Assembly (NCBI GenBank): GCA_002495905.1
Contig: DAHJ01000019.1
Coordinates: 29,212 to 39,240, forward strand
Direction: 5' to 3'
Length of the DNA: 10,029 bases
Source of the DNA: Thaumarchaeota archaeon UBA223
GTDB lineage: Archaea > Thermoproteota > Nitrososphaeria > Nitrososphaerales > UBA57
Under the pieces are notes generated by a model that ran no database searches, was not told the DNA's origin, and worked only from the letters and a program-made list of their open reading frames with translations. Below, piece by piece: positions 7,356 to 10,029 of this stretch; positions within the stretch are counted from its first letter, which is position 1, and every line of letters begins with the position of its first letter. The position numbers and the translations under genes are program-made.

Positions 7356-8504
7356 GTGATTGATCTGACAATAAAAATATCTGGAACTGGTTTTACAAAA
7401 ATTACTGATCATTGGTCAAAATCATTGTTAGATATGTCTGTTGAATCTGCTAAACAAGCAATTTCTGAATCAAATATTTCTCCTGATATGTTAATCTTTG
7501 CTAATACTTTGTCCTCATATTCATCTAGCCAAGAAAATATGTCTACTATTATTTCAGAAAAATTAGGTTTATCGAATATTGATTCTTTCAAGATTGAATC
7601 TTCCTCGTGTTCAGGAGCTATGGCTGTTAATGTTGCTCATAAACTATTAAGTTCCAATGATATTGAATCTGTATTAGTAATTGGATCAGAAAAAATGACC
7701 GATTTATCTCCATCGGAAACTATCAAAGCTACTACATTAGGCGAAAGTTATGAATACACTCAATTTTTTGGCATAACAATGAATTCACTTTATGCATTAT
7801 TTACAAGATTGTATATGGAAAATTACAATATTTCATCTGACGATTTATCTAATTTTTCAGTACTTTCTCATAAAAATTCTTCATCATGTAAACATGCACA
7901 ATTTAATCGTGAATTTTCATTGGATGCAATAAATAAATCATCTATAATCTCATCTCCGCTTAACATGCTTAATTGTTCACCAATTGGAGATGGCTCTGCA
8001 TCAGTTATGCTTTCTAAAACTAACAAATCTAATTTTCACGACGTTAATATTTTATCTTCAATTTCTTCTAATTCTTCTATCGATTTTTATTCTAGAGATA
8101 ATTTATTAGAATTTAATTCTACTGCGAATTGTCTAAATAAATCCTTAGAAAAATCAAAAATAAATCTAAACGATATTGATTTATTAGAAGTTCATGATGT
8201 TGTTCCTGCAATTACTGCAAACATTATTGAAACTATGGGATTCTCTGATCCAGGATCTGCTACATCTGATATTATTTCGGGTAAATTTGATCTCAATTCA
8301 AAAACTTCTTTGTCTTGTTCCGGAGGTTTAAAAGCAAGGGGCAATCCACTTTCTGCAACAGGAATATATCAAATAGCTGAAGTTACTCGTCAACTACAAA
8401 ATCGTTCTCATGTTGATCTTCAAAATAAGAAAATTGGTTTATGCCATAATATGTCTGGTATAGATTCCAATAGTGTAATTCATATTCTAGGAGTGGCAAA
8501 TTAA
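7356..8504 (+). CDS. Archaeal acetoacetyl-CoA thiolase-like protein, with Asn replacing the GHP-motif His
   Basis: By position and family this is the partner thiolase that joins two acetyl-CoA into acetoacetyl-CoA and hands it to HMGCS. The 382-aa protein has the N-terminal thiolase fold (ISGTGFTKITDHW), nucleophile Cys85 in SSSCSGAMAVN, EVHDVVPA (H280) in place of the usual HDxF block, GGLKARGNPLSATG (325-338) and CHNMSG (363-368) near the C-terminus. In most thiolases the third-last motif reads GHPxGATG; here the DNA (GGC AAT CCA, 8340-8348) gives Asn330 instead of the catalytic His, and Ser replaces the usual Gly in LSATG. It may be a divergent active enzyme, a different acyl-transfer specificity, or a mainly structural subunit. 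The start is GTG 7356; CTG 7365 is a less likely alternative suggested by an SD-like AGGTGAT at 7354-7360. Its stop overlaps the next ATG by one base. Confidence 0.85.
   Translation: MIDLTIKISGTGFTKITDHWSKSLLDMSVESAKQAISESNISPDMLIFANTLSSYSSSQENMSTIISEKLGLSNIDSFKIESSSCSGAMAVNVAHKLLSSNDIESVLVIGSEKMTDLSPSETIKATTLGESYEYTQFFGITMNSLYALFTRLYMENYNISSDDLSNFSVLSHKNSSSCKHAQFNREFSLDAINKSSIISSPLNMLNCSPIGDGSASVMLSKTNKSNFHDVNILSSISSNSSIDFYSRDNLLEFNSTANCLNKSLEKSKINLNDIDLLEVHDVVPAITANIIETMGFSDPGSATSDIISGKFDLNSKTSLSCSGGLKARGNPLSATGIYQIAEVTRQLQNRSHVDLQNKKIGLCHNMSGIDSNSVIHILGVAN
8489..8495 (+). promoter_or_regulatory. Shine-Dalgarno sequence of the DUF35 gene
   Basis: AGGAGTG lies inside the 3' end of the thiolase gene, 8 bases before ATG 8504. 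It is one of the few clear Shine-Dalgarno sequences in the window and fits translation of an internal operon gene, in contrast to the leaderless first gene. Confidence 0.5.
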
Positions 8505-8905
8505 TGTCTGTTTCATATTGGCGAAATAGAGACAGATATTTCAGAATCATTGGTTCTGTTTGTAATTCTTGTAATTATGAATCTTTTCCTAATTTTTATA
8601 AATGTAAAAAATGTAATTCTGAGGATATATCTGATAAACAAATGCCTCATAAAGGCAAATTAATCTCTTATACACTTTCATCTGAATCAATGCCAGGTTT
8701 TGAAAAAGAATTACCTATGTCTATTGGCCTCATAAGACTTGATAATAATGTCAATATTGTCGCTCAAATTGTTGATTCTGATATAGATGATATAAAAATT
8801 AACGCTAATGTCAAAGCCGTATTTAGAAAAATATCTTCAGATGGTGATTCTGGACAAATATATTATGGCTACAAGTTTAAAATTATTAAAAATGTGAAGA
8901 AATAG
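8504..8905 (+). CDS. DUF35 Zn-ribbon / OB-fold protein, thiolase-HMGCS bridging subunit
   Basis: The 133-aa protein has an N-terminal helix (SYWRNRDRYFRI), a rubredoxin-like zinc ribbon C20-NS-C23 ... C34-KK-C37, and a beta-rich OB fold after residue 45 (GKLISYTLS, PMSIGLIRLDNNVNIVAQIVD, VKAVFRKIS, YYGYKFKII). In methanogens the homologous protein sits between thiolase and HMGCS and helps form a shared CoA site, so that acetoacetyl-CoA does not escape; that role is the established one for this three-gene arrangement. Length and domain order match the family. The ATG overlaps the thiolase stop by one base (TAATG), with a Shine-Dalgarno upstream, so the two are translated from one mRNA. The TAG stop is inside the 5' arm of a GC-rich inverted repeat. 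Confidence 0.93.
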   Translation: MSVSYWRNRDRYFRIIGSVCNSCNYESFPNFYKCKKCNSEDISDKQMPHKGKLISYTLSSESMPGFEKELPMSIGLIRLDNNVNIVAQIVDSDIDDIKINANVKAVFRKISSDGDSGQIYYGYKFKIIKNVKK

Positions 8906-8961
8906 GGTCAACAGAACCATAGGAATGAAGGGGAAAAGATATTCCTCCGTCGCCCTATTTC
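8899..8961 (+). other. GC-rich inverted-repeat element: structured 3' UTR, small RNA or terminator
   Basis: GAAATAGGG (8899-8907) pairs perfectly over 9 bases with CCCTATTTC (8953-8961). Inside, AGGAAT (8921-8926) can pair with ATTCCT (8941-8946), leaving a purine loop. Alternatively GGGGAA (8930-8935) can pair with TTCCTC (8942-8947) with one G-T wobble, so two inner folds compete for the same arm. The interior is about 46% GC against roughly 30% for flanking genes; local GC enrichment in an AT-rich archaeal genome is a common mark of structured RNA. The 5' arm contains the stop codon of the DUF35 gene. The element lies in a convergent intergenic gap and is followed by T-rich sequence, so it could be a processed 3' end, an independent RNA or a bidirectional termination signal. 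Strand is assumed from the upstream operon. I do not recognise a named RNA family. Confidence 0.45.
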
Positions 8962-9042
8962 AACTCGACATTTTATTATCATCTTATTTGTCTTACATGT
9001 AATTACAGCAAATTTTATTGACTTTATTGTTGAATATTCTTC
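8962..9042. terminator. T-rich convergent intergenic region, probable termination zone
   Basis: This 81-base stretch lies between the hairpin element and the 3' end of the minus-strand membrane gene. It holds several short T-runs (for example TTTTATTATC from 8971) of the kind that end archaeal transcripts on the plus strand. It contains no plausible gene. The 11-mer at 8965-8975 also occurs just after the rpoP stop. The call rests on position and base composition only. Confidence 0.35.
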
Positions 9043-9375
9043 CTAATTTACCTCTACTAATAGATAATTTGTTAAAATTATCAGTAAAACTACGTTTAAA
9101 ATTATTATTACTATCATTTTTCTATCCCTTTCATCAACGTATTTTCCAATTATATTGATTGACGCATAAATTAGCATTCCTATTGCAATGAGGATTATCT
9201 CGAATCTTCCACTTATTGATGAAATTATTAATAAAATTGCTGTAATTAATTCTGCGATTATATGGGTTCTCATATAATACTTATCGATTTTATTTTTCAA
9301 TATAAAAAAAATCCAATATGATATTATTGATATTCCGACTATTGCCAAATAAATTATTACGTAATCAGAAATCAT
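9043..9375 (-). CDS. Four-helix membrane protein, function unknown
   Basis: No family is recognised for this 110-aa protein. About four membrane helices are visible (residues 4-26, 39-55, 58-77 and 87-105), with a basic loop after helix 1 (KNKIDKYYMRTH) and a charged loop before helix 4 (GKYVDERDRK). It is extremely rich in Ile, which partly reflects the AT-rich DNA. There are no signal-peptide or metal-site features. The ATG at 9375 lies inside the end of the EVE-domain gene, an 11-base overlap, so the two are probably translated from one mRNA. It is comparable in size and layout to the 117-aa membrane protein at the other end of the window, but the sequences do not look alike. Reality of the gene is supported by the long open frame, clean helix pattern and overlap; function is unknown. 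Confidence 0.65.
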   Translation of the reverse strand: MISDYVIIYLAIVGISIISYWIFFILKNKIDKYYMRTHIIAELITAILLIISSISGRFEIILIAIGMLIYASINIIGKYVDERDRKMIVIIILNVVLLIILTNYLLVEVN

Positions 9376-9790
9376 TTTTTTGATTTGATAATTTAATAAT
9401 TGTATCCCAATATTTCTTTGTAACAGGCATTACTGATAATCTAGGAATTCTAACTAACTCAAATTCTTTAAAAATTTTATTTGCTTTAATTTCTTTAAGA
9501 CTAACTGGCCTTTTTAATTTTTTTATAGGTTTTACATTAAATACTACAAATCGATTATCATCTTTATTTGGATCACTATATGGATCTTTAGTTACTTCTA
9601 CTATTCCAATTACTGATTTTTCTTTTCCAGTATGATAAAAAAATGCCTCATCTCCTTTTGATATATTTCTAATATTTTTTAATGCTAAATTATTTCCTAC
9701 TCCATCCCATACTGTTTTTTTATTTTTTATCAAATCATCATAAGAATATTTGTTTGGCTCTTCTTTTAGTAACCAATATTTTTTTACCAT
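9365..9790 (-). CDS. EVE-domain protein (THYN1-like modified-base reader)
   Basis: The whole 141-aa protein is one EVE domain, a PUA-like fold related to YTH and ASCH domains. Characteristic blocks in order: YWLLKEEP (5-12), YSYDDLI, WDGVGNNLALKNIR (from residue 28), GDEAFFYHTG (46-55), VIGIVEV followed by a DPYSDP stretch, PVSLKEIK and VRIPRLSVMPVTKKYW near the C-terminus. In characterised members an aromatic cage binds modified bases in DNA, such as 5-methylcytosine derivatives; some are fused to restriction-type nucleases. This one is free-standing, and no nuclease or methyltransferase is nearby, so its ligand is open. Its gene is AT-richer (about 24% GC in the parts I counted) than tyrS or the HMGCS operon. 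It overlaps the 110-aa membrane gene downstream by 11 bases. A TATA-like stretch lies upstream at about 9802-9820. Confidence 0.92.
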   Translation of the reverse strand: MVKKYWLLKEEPNKYSYDDLIKNKKTVWDGVGNNLALKNIRNISKGDEAFFYHTGKEKSVIGIVEVTKDPYSDPNKDDNRFVVFNVKPIKKLKRPVSLKEIKANKIFKEFELVRIPRLSVMPVTKKYWDTIIKLSNQKNDF

Positions 9791-10029
9791 AATTTATTTT
9801 GTTATATACATAATAAAATTGTTTTTCTATTTGTTACGTTTCTTTTTAATTAATATTAATAATTAAATTGTTAATAAAAATCCTTATTATAACGGCATTA
9901 TAATTATTTCAAATTATTATTAATAATTATTATTAAAAAAAATCGCTAATACCTATCATTTTGTATAATAACAAGTATATTTTTTTTAAAATTAATGAAA
10001 ATAATAATAATATTAACAATCATAATAAT
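9791..10029. other. Extremely AT-rich intergenic region, no gene seen
   Basis: Upstream of the EVE gene and running to the window edge, this 239-base stretch has only about 11% G+C from 9841 onward. It is dominated by AAT/ATT triplets and short palindromes, for example the perfect 12-base ATTATTAATAAT at 9916-9927 and TTAATATTAA in the 9850s. No open frame of useful length is seen on either strand. The part next to the EVE ATG probably carries its promoter. The rest could be a gene-poor spacer, a DNA-unwinding or nucleoid-protein binding region, or the edge of a variable island. Confidence 0.5.

Noticed and set aside
7356..8504. Thiolase as pseudogene because of the lost His
   Set aside because: The frame is intact at full length, the nucleophile Cys is kept, and the gene is translationally coupled to DUF35, so decay is unlikely.
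8903..8958. tRNA gene in the GC-rich element
   Set aside because: It is too short, with no T-loop GTTCRA motif or cloverleaf arms.
8899..8970. H/ACA guide RNA (hairpin followed by ACA at 8968-8970) or GA-rich kink-loop bound by L7Ae
   Set aside because: The ACA is 6 bases beyond the lower stem instead of next to it, and the loop does not give a clean kink-turn; kept only as a structured element of unknown type.
9911..9940. CRISPR or ordered repeat array in the AT-rich end
   Set aside because: There are only irregular AAT/ATT triplets; no repeat-spacer periodicity.

Overview
The window looks like a chromosomal segment of an AT-rich archaeon. Genes are roughly 25-35% GC and nearly every third codon position is A or T. 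Archaeal markers are a family B DNA polymerase, an archaeal-type tyrosyl-tRNA synthetase, RNA polymerase subunit Rpo12 (RpoP) and an archaeal HMG-CoA synthase/thiolase/DUF35 cassette. TATA-like boxes sit about 26-30 bases before several ATGs, as expected for leaderless archaeal transcripts. The N-terminus of the polymerase resembles PolB of marine Thaumarchaeota (Nitrososphaerota, Nitrosopumilales-like) as I remember those sequences, so that lineage is my best guess. No search was run.

Layout. Bases 1-1454 (minus strand) hold the N-terminal 484 codons of polB, cut by the window edge inside polymerase motif A. Divergent from it on the plus strand are a 117-aa four-helix membrane protein of unknown function, tyrS, a YbdG-type mechanosensitive channel, a DegT/DnrJ family sugar aminotransferase and a dolichol-phosphate-mannose-synthase-like glycosyltransferase. 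Next come rpoP (56 aa, TTG start) and a tight three-gene unit, HMG-CoA synthase - acetoacetyl-CoA thiolase - DUF35 Zn-ribbon/OB protein. A GC-rich inverted-repeat element starts at the stop codon of the DUF35 gene. Converging on it from the minus strand are an EVE-domain gene and an overlapping 110-aa membrane protein gene. The last about 240 bases are an extremely AT-rich, apparently non-coding stretch.

How the genes work together. The HMGCS, thiolase and DUF35 genes match the known archaeal complex that makes HMG-CoA from acetyl-CoA and channels acetoacetyl-CoA between active sites, the entry to the mevalonate pathway and isoprenoid lipids. The dolichol-phosphate sugar transferase is compatible with lipid-linked glycan synthesis and protein N-glycosylation. 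The aminotransferase could make an amino sugar for the same cell-surface glycans. PolB, TyrRS and RpoP are housekeeping information-processing genes.

The points most worth a second look are the thiolase, which has Asn where the catalytic His of the GHP motif is expected, the GC-rich hairpin element after the DUF35 gene, the strongly bacterial-looking YbdG channel, and the shortened C-x-C zinc knuckle of RpoP. I did not find a clearly undescribed multi-gene system.
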